Part shown: piece after piece, positions 7,530-12,335 of the stretch
Layout of the letters: each line of letters starts with the position of its first letter
How positions within the stretch are numbered: position 1 is the first letter of the stretch
IMG/VR virus record: IMGVR_UViG_3300032224_001604
Location: 1-22,431 of that record
Length of the DNA: 22,431 nucleotides
From: a virus
Reading direction: 5' to 3' (one strand)
Notes under the pieces: model-generated
What the model saw: only the letters and a program-made list of their open reading frames with translations
What the model was told of the DNA's origin: nothing
Databases searched by the model: none
Position numbers and translations under genes: made by a program

Positions 7530-8994
7530 GACCCAATTAACAATACAAGACAGCATAGTTCAACTAGTAACCTCAGTTTTAGAAAATTCTACAGGTGCGT
7601 TTTCCCATACAGGAGACTACGCAATTAATGGAACTTTAACTGCTGATACTATTAGTGTTAAAAAACTTATTACAGAAGACGGCCCGCTTGTTGATTTTGG
7701 AAACTGGGTAGTTAATACAGAAGAAGAACTAAACGGACAGGGTTTTAATTGGACTTGGGGTACAGGCTCAGCCCAACTACAGTTCAGGACAGGCAACAGA
7801 CTGTGGTCTAGTGCTAGTTTTGATCTACAGTCAGATCAAACATATAAAATTGATAGCGTTCCTGTAATTACAGCTAGCAGTCTAGGCGATAGCATTGTTA
7901 ATAGTAAACTAAAATCGATCGGAACATTAAATTCACTTAAGGTAAGCGGAGATGCTTCATTAGGTGATTTTTTCTTCGTCAACAGTACATTTAATAAAAT
8001 TGGTATCGGTACAGAAGATCCAAGTGCTAGTATTACAATTTTAGATAACAATGTAGAAATATCTATTGGAAGTCCGGATTACGATATAGCTCATATCGGA
8101 ACTTCAAGTAATCACGATGTAAGCATTATTGCAGACGGAAGACCTAGGATAACTGCTACTGCTGCCGGCGAAGTTATTATTGGTAATGCTAGTAGTAGAG
8201 ATGGATTACTAAGAGTCAACGGTTCGATCTATGTGGATAACTTAATTTCTGATACAAGGATTGATCGCTCAAGTCCATTAGAATTTTTAGCCACACGAGA
8301 TCAATCAATTTATGGATTAGGTATCGTCTGGGCTGGTAATGGTGCACAACGAGAACTTCTAATGTACAGCGACCCTGATAGATTACGTACTACTGAAAGT
8401 TTTGAAGTAGCAGAAGGACAAAGTTATTATATCGGTGTTAGCCCTGTGTTATCAGGCAATCGTCTCGGTAACAGTATTGCTCATAGTAATTTAATTACTG
8501 TTGGGCCATTAGATAATTTAACAGTACAGGGTACAACTAATTTACGTAATGATTTAAATGTTGATGGGATTACTACATTAACTACACTAAGTTTAACCGA
8601 TGGTACACAAAATATCATCATCGATAAAACTGGTATTGGTAGTTTTAAATCAGTTAAAGTTTCTTCGGCTGGTTTTGAAGCATTGTATGCCGATACATCT
8701 GAAATCAATATTGGTGATAGGTCGTTAACAAACAGAGCTGTTAAAGTTTTTGGGCCGTTAAGTGTAGGAATTGCGAACCCAGATCCGACCTTACAATTTG
8801 CCGTTAACGGTGACGTTGCTATCGGCGGTAAGAAGTTCACCAACGATAACGAAGCTCCAAATAGTGGTACTTGGTCACAAGGAGATATATGTTGGAACAC
8901 TACTCCATTACCTAGTAGCTTTATCGGTTGGGTATGTATCCAAACAGGTAGTCCTGGAACATGGGCCGGCTTTGGATTAATTGCTAGCCAATAA
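7528..8994 (+). CDS. Tail fibre-like structural protein with internal duplication
   Basis: A 488-residue protein rich in Gly, Ser, Thr, Asn and Asp with short beta-strand repeats, as in phage tail fibres. Residues about 72-145 and 264-339 are diverged copies of one unit: YKIDSVPVITASSLGDSIVN matches YYIGVSPVLSGNRLGNSIAH, followed by GTLNSLKVSG and GPLDNLTVQG. Fibre-type strands such as NKIGIGTEDPSASITI and LSVGIANPDPTLQFAVNG occur, and DLNVDGITTLTTLSL is the 'old/new layer' style of phage fibre repeats. The C-terminus (about 445-488) carries GTWSQGDICWNTTPLPSSF and a TGSPGTWAGFG end, common at fibre tips. It probably forms a trimeric adhesin or baseplate-attached fibre; host receptor unknown. 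Late box and hairpin lie just upstream, consistent with virion-protein timing. Confidence 0.85.
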   Translation: MTQLTIQDSIVQLVTSVLENSTGAFSHTGDYAINGTLTADTISVKKLITEDGPLVDFGNWVVNTEEELNGQGFNWTWGTGSAQLQFRTGNRLWSSASFDLQSDQTYKIDSVPVITASSLGDSIVNSKLKSIGTLNSLKVSGDASLGDFFFVNSTFNKIGIGTEDPSASITILDNNVEISIGSPDYDIAHIGTSSNHDVSIIADGRPRITATAAGEVIIGNASSRDGLLRVNGSIYVDNLISDTRIDRSSPLEFLATRDQSIYGLGIVWAGNGAQRELLMYSDPDRLRTTESFEVAEGQSYYIGVSPVLSGNRLGNSIAHSNLITVGPLDNLTVQGTTNLRNDLNVDGITTLTTLSLTDGTQNIIIDKTGIGSFKSVKVSSAGFEALYADTSEINIGDRSLTNRAVKVFGPLSVGIANPDPTLQFAVNGDVAIGGKKFTNDNEAPNSGTWSQGDICWNTTPLPSSFIGWVCIQTGSPGTWAGFGLIASQ

Positions 8995-8996
8995 AA

Positions 8997-9024
8997 TTGA
9001 CCTTACACTGTAAAAGTGTATAAT
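8997..9024 (+). promoter_or_regulatory. sigma70-type promoter for the queD/UV-endonuclease operon
   Basis: TTGACC at 8997-9002 (one mismatch to TTGACA) and TATAAT at 9019-9024 (perfect) are separated by 16 bases, giving a start near 9031. It begins just after the stop of the tail-fibre gene and would turn on the downstream repair/metabolic genes with host polymerase. Confidence 0.8.
9004..9020. repeat. Perfect inverted repeat between -35 and -10 boxes
   Basis: TACACT (9004-9009), GTAAA loop, AGTGTA (9015-9020) form a perfect 6-bp dyad. It fills the promoter spacer and touches the -10 box, so it could be an operator. It is only 9 bases past the tail-fibre stop but lacks a U-run, so it is a poor terminator. 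Confidence 0.5.
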
Positions 9025-9030
9025 TACTAT

Positions 9031-9097
9031 ATGCGGACTTAGGCATTCATCCCGCAATATAAACTCTGCATGCCATTGCTAATCTTAGGAGATAACA
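9031..9097 (+). promoter_or_regulatory. queD leader able to form an H-type pseudoknot (candidate riboswitch)
   Basis: The predicted transcript starts at about 9031. TGCGG (9032-9036) pairs with CCGCA (9052-9056) to make a 5-bp stem with a 15-base loop. GGCAT inside that loop (9042-9046) is the exact complement of ATGCC (9070-9074) after an A/U-rich linker, so both helices can form together as a pseudoknot. The ribosome binding site AGGAG is at 9087-9091, 13 bases further on. Compact pseudoknots of this topology are used by preQ1 and SAM-II riboswitches; QueD acts in the preQ0/preQ1 pathway. The match to a known riboswitch class is not established: the linker is longer than in class I preQ1 aptamers. 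Confidence 0.4.
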
Positions 9098-9547
9098 ATG
9101 GCAAAATTTTATTCAACAAAACATTACGGACATAACATTGGATTGAGTGCTGTATTTAGACAGCCCAATGCAGATCATTCACATTGTCACCTGCTACACG
9201 GTTATAGTCTAGCATTCACATTCACATTTGGATGTGATACACTAGACAATAAGAATTGGGCTGTGGACTTTGGTGGACTCAAATCTCTCAAAGCATGGTT
9301 GGAAGATCACTTTGATCACAAGCTAGCACTAGATAAAGCAGATCCACACTTAGCCAAATTCCAAGAACTGGAATCATTGGATCTAGCTGAGATCCGTATC
9401 TTCGATGGAGTGGGTGCAGAGAAGTTTGCTGAACATGCGTTTAACTTTGCTGATCAATTGATACGTGAGAAGACTAATAATCGTTGCTATTGCGTAAGGG
9501 TAGAATGTGCAGAACACGGTGCTAACTCGGCTATCTACGAAGGCTAA
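9098..9547 (+). CDS. queD: 6-carboxytetrahydropterin synthase-like protein (QueD/PTPS family)
   Basis: A 149-residue T-fold enzyme of the 6-pyruvoyl-tetrahydropterin synthase/QueD family, which converts dihydroneopterin triphosphate to a tetrahydropterin, the second step toward preQ0 and queuosine or deazaguanine DNA modification. Visible marks: HSHCHLLHGYS at 27-37 with the likely catalytic C30, WAVDFGGLKSLKAWL at 54-68, FDHK with the D73-H74 pair, E108 in GAEKFAEHAF (substrate-binding position), and the VECAEHG C-terminal element. Compared with E. coli QueD, the first zinc ligand (His of SAAH) reads Phe here and HGH reads HGY, so metal binding must use a different histidine set, perhaps H27/H29/H31/H34. 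The length is slightly above that of the 120-residue E. coli enzyme. ATG 9098 follows AGGAG at 9087-9091. No other preQ0 gene is in the window. Confidence 0.85.
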   Translation: MAKFYSTKHYGHNIGLSAVFRQPNADHSHCHLLHGYSLAFTFTFGCDTLDNKNWAVDFGGLKSLKAWLEDHFDHKLALDKADPHLAKFQELESLDLAEIRIFDGVGAEKFAEHAFNFADQLIREKTNNRCYCVRVECAEHGANSAIYEG

Positions 9548-9701
9548 AGATATTTGGCGGCTTTGGGCCAAAGCATTAGGTGAGAAGTCGGGCAGTTCGG
9601 ACGAGGAATCGGACCGAATTGCTTGCATTAGAACGCTAGTTGTGTTAATATACGTTATCACAAACTTTTTTATAATCGCAGGCGTCATAAGGCATTGGTA
9701 A
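9507..9701 (+). CDS. Small single-pass membrane protein between queD and UV endonuclease
   Basis: A 64-residue reading frame starts at GTG 9507 with AAGGG at 9496-9500 six bases upstream. It overlaps the queD end by 41 bases in another frame and stops at TAA 9699-9701, sharing one base with the ATG of the next gene (TAATG), the usual sign of coupled translation. Residues 1-40 are charged (STKAKDIWRLWAKALGEKSG, then SSDEESDR). Residues about 41-61 (CIRTLVVLIYVITNFFIIAG) form one strong transmembrane helix, followed by VIRHW. This suggests a cytoplasmic N-terminal part and a membrane anchor. I do not recognise a family. It is the only explanation I see for the 150-base gap, and no signal speaks against it, but it is short. 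Confidence 0.6.
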   Translation: MQNTVLTRLSTKAKDIWRLWAKALGEKSGSSDEESDRIACIRTLVVLIYVITNFFIIAGVIRHW

Positions 9702-10729
9702 TGGGGAAAATAGGCTTCGCATGTAAATGGATCGATCATGCAGATCAAGTAAACGGCATTGGTAAAAATGACGATGCTAAACAATACAACACCGGTACAA
9801 CCACCGTTCGTTGGTTAAATAATCAATCGAGAGATATAGCAGAGCAGAGACTATGGGACCTAATGGTAGGCAATATCGAGGCGACTCGCAAATTGGTAGA
9901 ACGTGTCAGCACACTTGACCCTAGCCTTAGGATGGTTAGGATTAGTAGTGACATCCTGCCTGTTTATACTCACGCTGACTTTGCTGATTATTGGCGCAAA
10001 CCTGATGTTGTTTCATACGCTGAAACCCACTTTAAGAGAGTGGGTGATATTGCTCGCAGTAGCGGTGTTCGGTTGTCTATGCATCCTGGGCAGTTCACTG
10101 TCTTGGCAAGCGATAACCCAGGGATTGTTGAACGTTCGATCGCAGAATTTGAATACCATACCGACATGGTCCGCTGGATGGGATATGGAAAAACATTCCA
10201 AGATTTTAAGATCAACGTACACATCTCCGGCAAGCAAGGCCCTGAAGGCATTAGACGAGCGTACGAGAAACTAACGCCCGAAGCTCGTAATTGTATTACT
10301 ATTGAAAATGAAGAAAATTCATGGGGATTAAATGACTGTCTTACTATTAGCGATCTCGTTCCTATTGTGCTTGACGTACACCATCATTGGATACGTGAAG
10401 GGGAATATATCCTTCCGACAGACGATCGTGTTAGGCGTGTCGTTGACAGTTGGCGTGGTCTGCGCCCTACTATGCATTATTCAGTTTCTCGTGAAGATTA
10501 TCTCGTGGGCCATGACAGACTTACCGCACCTGTTCATGCCCAACTCCTTCTAGATGGCTACAAGAAACAAAAACTAAGGGCACACAGTGACTTTTATTGG
10601 AATCAAAAAACAAACGAATGGGTAATAACTTTTCTAAACCAGTTCGACATAATGTGCGAAAGCAAGGGCAAAAACCTCGCCAGCATGGAACTGTACAATC
10701 AAGCCAAAAGCTATCTCGAGAACAACTAA
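9701..10729 (+). CDS. uvsE: UV damage endonuclease, UvdE/UvsE family
   Basis: A 342-residue TIM-barrel endonuclease that nicks DNA 5' to cyclobutane dimers and 6-4 photoproducts, allowing light-independent repair without UvrABC. From ATG 9701 the family marks run in order: GKIGFACKW at the N-terminus, RISSDILPVY at 80-89, RLSMHPGQF at 124-132, INVHISGKQG with H174, ITIENEENSWG near 200-209, LDVHHHW at 224-230, MHYSVSR near 258-264, AHSDFYW at 294-300 and FDIMCESKGKNLA with metal-binding E320. These supply the expected His/Glu/Asp set for three metal ions. The family is usually about 300 residues, so it is full length. A TTG at 9695 is an alternative start, but ATG 9701 fits the TAATG junction. 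The gene is the third in the promoter-8997 operon, an obvious benefit for a sunlit-water phage. Confidence 0.93.
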   Translation: MGKIGFACKWIDHADQVNGIGKNDDAKQYNTGTTTVRWLNNQSRDIAEQRLWDLMVGNIEATRKLVERVSTLDPSLRMVRISSDILPVYTHADFADYWRKPDVVSYAETHFKRVGDIARSSGVRLSMHPGQFTVLASDNPGIVERSIAEFEYHTDMVRWMGYGKTFQDFKINVHISGKQGPEGIRRAYEKLTPEARNCITIENEENSWGLNDCLTISDLVPIVLDVHHHWIREGEYILPTDDRVRRVVDSWRGLRPTMHYSVSREDYLVGHDRLTAPVHAQLLLDGYKKQKLRAHSDFYWNQKTNEWVITFLNQFDIMCESKGKNLASMELYNQAKSYLENN

Positions 10730-10851
10730 TACATAGGTTGGAAACTCTTAGAGAAGAGCTAGAAGAATCCCCCGGTATCAGCGAACAACGTCGTGTTCAG
10801 ATACAAGGGGATATGACTCGGTACTCAGAGCAATTAAAGCGATTTGAATAA
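10618..10851 (+). CDS. Small basic phage protein overlapping the UV endonuclease gene
   Basis: A 77-residue protein read from ATG 10618, overlapping the last 112 bases of the UV endonuclease gene in another frame; a TTG at 10597 would add seven residues. The N-terminal third is basic and disordered (MGNNFSKPVRHNVRKQGQ, then KPRQHGTVQSS). The rest is one amphipathic helix pair with SREQLIHRLETLREELEESPG and SEQRRVQIQGDMTRYSEQLKRF, the latter after a GI turn. The helical end lies in sequence not used by any other gene, which supports real coding. No clear ribosome binding site is visible, so translation may be coupled to the upstream gene. It could bind nucleic acid through its basic tail, but the family is unknown to me. 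It is followed at once by a terminator hairpin that includes its stop codon. Confidence 0.65.
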   Translation: MGNNFSKPVRHNVRKQGQKPRQHGTVQSSQKLSREQLIHRLETLREELEESPGISEQRRVQIQGDMTRYSEQLKRFE

Positions 10852-10874
10852 GGGCATACCGCCCTTATATTATT
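10848..10874 (+). terminator. Rho-independent terminator between convergent genes
   Basis: ATAAGGGC (10848-10855), loop ATACC, GCCCTTAT (10861-10868) is a perfect 8-bp stem with a 5-base loop, followed by ATTATT. The stop codon of the rightward gene (10849-10851) is inside the 5' arm and the leftward gene ends at 10870, so it probably serves both directions, more strongly rightward. Confidence 0.8.
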
Positions 10875-11082
10875 TCGGTGCTTTTGGAGTACGTGGCTTC
10901 TTAGTCGAAGGTGCTTTCTTTGCCGCTGGCTTTTTCTTAGCTGGAACAATAGATTCTACAACAGCTTGACTAGCCTGTTCAGCAACTGGACTTACAGCTG
11001 GGGTTTCGACCTTATAAGGCACTTCTACGACCGGTGCTTCTTTAGGACCAAATCCAAATAGTTTTTTAATGTGATTTAACAT
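10870..11082 (-). CDS. Small Lys/Ala/Pro-rich protein with short hydrophobic N-terminus
   Basis: A 70-residue leftward protein. The N-terminus MLNHIKKLFGFGPKEAP has a short amphipathic start. The middle (VVEVPYKVETPAVSPVAEQ) is acidic to neutral and the last 25 residues are a basic, proline-containing tail with repeated AKKKPAAKKAPSTKKP, like histone H1 tails. Such tails bind DNA electrostatically; a role in DNA condensation or packaging is possible but only inference. On the minus strand, AGGAG (positions 11094-11090) sits 7 bases before the ATG, and a perfect TATAAATA box lies 20 bases upstream of the start codon, so it is predicted to be a late gene. No similarity to a named family is recognised. 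Confidence 0.8.
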   Translation of the reverse strand: MLNHIKKLFGFGPKEAPVVEVPYKVETPAVSPVAEQASQAVVESIVPAKKKPAAKKAPSTKKPRTPKAPK

Positions 11083-11101
11083 AGTTAATCTCCTAGTGAA
11101 A

Positions 11102-11109
11102 TATTTATA
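11102..11109 (-). promoter_or_regulatory. Perfect T4-type late promoter box (TATAAATA), leftward
   Basis: The plus strand reads TATTTATA, so the minus strand carries the exact T4 late consensus TATAAATA. With T4 spacing, transcription starts near 11096, immediately before the AGGAG of the leftward 70-residue gene. Confidence 0.72.
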
Positions 11110-11110
11110 C

Positions 11111-11118
11111 GATAAATA
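11111..11118 (+). promoter_or_regulatory. T4-like late promoter box (GATAAATA), rightward
   Basis: CGATAAATACCAT is identical over 13 bases to the box at 11983-11995. T4 spacing places the first transcribed base at about 11124, which is the A of the dismutase ATG. The box is divergent from, and palindromic with, the leftward box: TATTTAT (11102-11108), ACG, ATAAATA (11112-11118). Confidence 0.68.
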
Positions 11119-11123
11119 CCATT

Positions 11124-11684
11124 ATGTACAACTTTATTAGATACGTTAGTTTGAATGAGGGCAAGACTCCTAAAAGTCTCACCCAAACAAAATTACCATA
11201 CGCCCGCGATGATTTAGAACCCAGCATGAGCGAAGATACCATTGATTATCACTACGGCGAATTATATGGTGGGTATGTTAAGCGTTTTAACAAAGGCGAA
11301 GGCGATCCTGACTTTAATGAAGCAGGTGCGTTTTTACATAATATTTACTTTACGCAGTTTCAAAAACCTACAAGAACTAACGAACCAGACGGCTCTGCAG
11401 GCGAGTTCATTACTAAACATTTCAAAACATTTGATAAGTTTACAGATGCATTTGAAAAAGAAGCCATGAAGATACAAGGCAGTGGCTGGGTATATCTAGC
11501 ACGTAACGGTGAAATAAAGACAATTAAAAATCATCAAATTAAGCAGGACATTGTTCTGTTAGTTGATTGGTGGGAACATGCTTGGGCATTAGATTATCAA
11601 GCAGACAAGAAAAGTTATCTAGCTAATCAGTGGAAGATTATTAATTGGAATGTGATCAGTTCTAGAGTTGGTCTATCGTCTTAA
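11124..11684 (+). CDS. sod: Fe/Mn-family superoxide dismutase with T4-like capsid-targeting N-terminus
   Basis: A 186-residue enzyme converting superoxide to O2 and H2O2. All four metal ligands of the Fe/Mn family are present: H43 in DYHYG, H72 in AFLHNIYF, D148 and H152 in VDWWEHAW; the gateway Tyr is Y51. The core LPYARDDLEP starts at residue 24, so there is an N-terminal extension of about 15-20 residues compared with E. coli SodB. The extension, MYNFIRYVSLNE-G, resembles T4 internal-protein capsid targeting sequences (MKTYQEFIAE) and has an LNE-G site fitting the T4 gp21 protease rule (L/I-X-E before a small residue). The usual KHH after HYG is ELY, and the outer-sphere Gln appears replaced by H137 (KNHQ), as in some mycobacterial enzymes. 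ATG 11124 is the first start after an in-frame stop at 11097; no ribosome binding site is visible. It overlaps the convergent gene by 23 bases. Confidence 0.9.
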   Translation: MYNFIRYVSLNEGKTPKSLTQTKLPYARDDLEPSMSEDTIDYHYGELYGGYVKRFNKGEGDPDFNEAGAFLHNIYFTQFQKPTRTNEPDGSAGEFITKHFKTFDKFTDAFEKEAMKIQGSGWVYLARNGEIKTIKNHQIKQDIVLLVDWWEHAWALDYQADKKSYLANQWKIINWNVISSRVGLSS

Positions 11685-11955
11685 GACTACTCACAGGCAT
11701 ATCCCAAACTTTTCGAGCTTCAACACCCTTTTCTTGTGCAAACTTTTTAGCATCACAATTCCCGCATACATGATATACAGAGTTAGTTAATCGATTAGGA
11801 TCCATTGATCCCTTATCTCTTTGAAATACTTCACCGCAACAATCGCATTGTATAACTAATACTGATTTCTTTCGTTTATATGTGTGAGTAATACCTCTAT
11901 TGCTAGTGCGCACATAGTGATTTTCTCTAAATTCTGTTCTAATAAACATATACAT
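11662..11955 (-). CDS. Small zinc-ribbon-like phage protein
   Basis: A 97-residue leftward protein with two Cys pairs: C37 and C40 in QCDCCGEVF, and C64 and C67 in HVCGNCDAK. Twenty-three residues separate the pairs, the spacing of a four-cysteine zinc ribbon; C39 is an extra cysteine. The N-terminus is basic (RTEFRENHYVRTSNRG; YKRKK), and SMDPNRLTNSVYHV lies between the knuckles. Zinc ribbons of this kind bind nucleic acid or proteins; some occur in phage endonucleases, but no HNH catalytic motif is visible. The start could be the ATG ending at 11955 or the in-frame ATG at 11949, as neither has a clear ribosome binding site. It converges on the dismutase gene with a 23-base overlap. From memory, related proteins are conserved hypotheticals in marine T4-like phages. 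Confidence 0.75.
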   Translation of the reverse strand: MYMFIRTEFRENHYVRTSNRGITHTYKRKKSVLVIQCDCCGEVFQRDKGSMDPNRLTNSVYHVCGNCDAKKFAQEKGVEARKVWDMPVSSLKTIDQL

Positions 11956-11981
11956 ATTTACGTTAAGATTATAAAATGGTT

Positions 11982-12003
11982 TCGATAAATACCATATCGA
12001 GGG
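11982..12003 (+). promoter_or_regulatory. Late box within a hairpin covering the ribosome binding site
   Basis: GATAAATA at 11984-11991 is a late-type box. TCGATA (11982-11987) pairs with TATCGA (11995-12000) over a 7-base loop, with two further T-G pairs possible. The ribosome binding site GAGGG (11999-12003) overlaps the 3' arm. T4 spacing predicts a start near 11997, so the late transcript lacks the 5' arm and keeps GAGGG free, six bases before the GTG at 12010. Confidence 0.6.
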
Positions 12004-12009
12004 CCAATC

Positions 12010-12333
12010 GTGATTACAATTTCTGACTCAGCAAAAGCAAAAATCAAGGATTTACTCCTTGAAGAAAACAATCCTAAACTAGCGTTACGTACATTTGTAC
12101 AAGGTGGAGGCTGTAGCGGATTTAGCTACGGTTTTACTTTTGACGAAGAAACTAACGAAGACGATTTTGAAATACCGTTAGATCAACACAAAATACTTGT
12201 GGATAGTATGAGTATGACATATCTACAGGGCGCAGAAATAGATTATAAAGAAGATGTCATGGGAAGCCAATTTAGTATAAAGAATCCAAATGCAACAACA
12301 ACATGCGGCTGCGGTAGCAGTTTCGGAGTTTAA
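12010..12333 (+). CDS. A-type Fe-S carrier protein (IscA/ErpA/HesB family)
   Basis: A 107-residue A-type carrier that holds and delivers Fe-S clusters to apoproteins. The three diagnostic cysteines are present: C35 in [10 protein letters not shown] and C99, C101 in [12 protein letters not shown], at the expected distance and with the C-terminal CGCG.SF signature. The start [16 protein letters not shown] matches the family N-terminus, and [16 protein letters not shown] the first strands. Length is typical (about 107-115). It begins with GTG at 12010 after GAGGG, preceded by a late box. Only 2 bases separate its stop from the giant structural gene, so it is expressed with virion genes. In T4-like marine phages such carriers are common near structural genes. 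ErpA and IscA subtypes cannot be separated here. Possible clients include the phage radical SAM enzymes, but timing argues for a late or virion role. Confidence 0.93.
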   Translation: MITISDSAKAKIKDLLLEENNPKLALRTFVQGGGCSGFSYGFTFDEETNEDDFEIPLDQHKILVDSMSMTYLQGAEIDYKEDVMGSQFSIKNPNATTTCGCGSSFGV

Positions 12334-12335
12334 TT

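Noticed and set aside
7035-7556. Long leftward reading frame opposite the 399-residue gene
   Set aside because: It lies antisense to a well-supported gene with promoter and ribosome site, and its product is a hydrophobic Leu/Ser/Val-rich shadow without a start signal.
8481-8900. Leftward reading frame of 139 codons inside the tail-fibre gene
   Set aside because: The fibre frame has clear internal repeats and codon pattern; the antisense frame has no ribosome site or recognisable feature.
9004-9020. Dyad as a terminator for the tail-fibre gene
   Set aside because: The stem has only 6 pairs, is A/T-rich and is not followed by a U-run; an operator role fits its position better.
9383-9784. Leftward reading frame of 133 codons across queD and the UV endonuclease start
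   Set aside because: It is antisense to two strongly supported genes and its start lies within the endonuclease coding region with no promoter.
9903-10274. Rightward alternative frame with hydrophobic stretches inside the UV endonuclease gene
   Set aside because: The endonuclease motifs run unbroken through this region in another frame; the hydrophobic look is a frame-shift shadow.
11965-11980. TATAAT on the minus strand upstream of the zinc-ribbon gene
   Set aside because: No fitting -35 box is visible 15-19 bases upstream, so a promoter is not supported.
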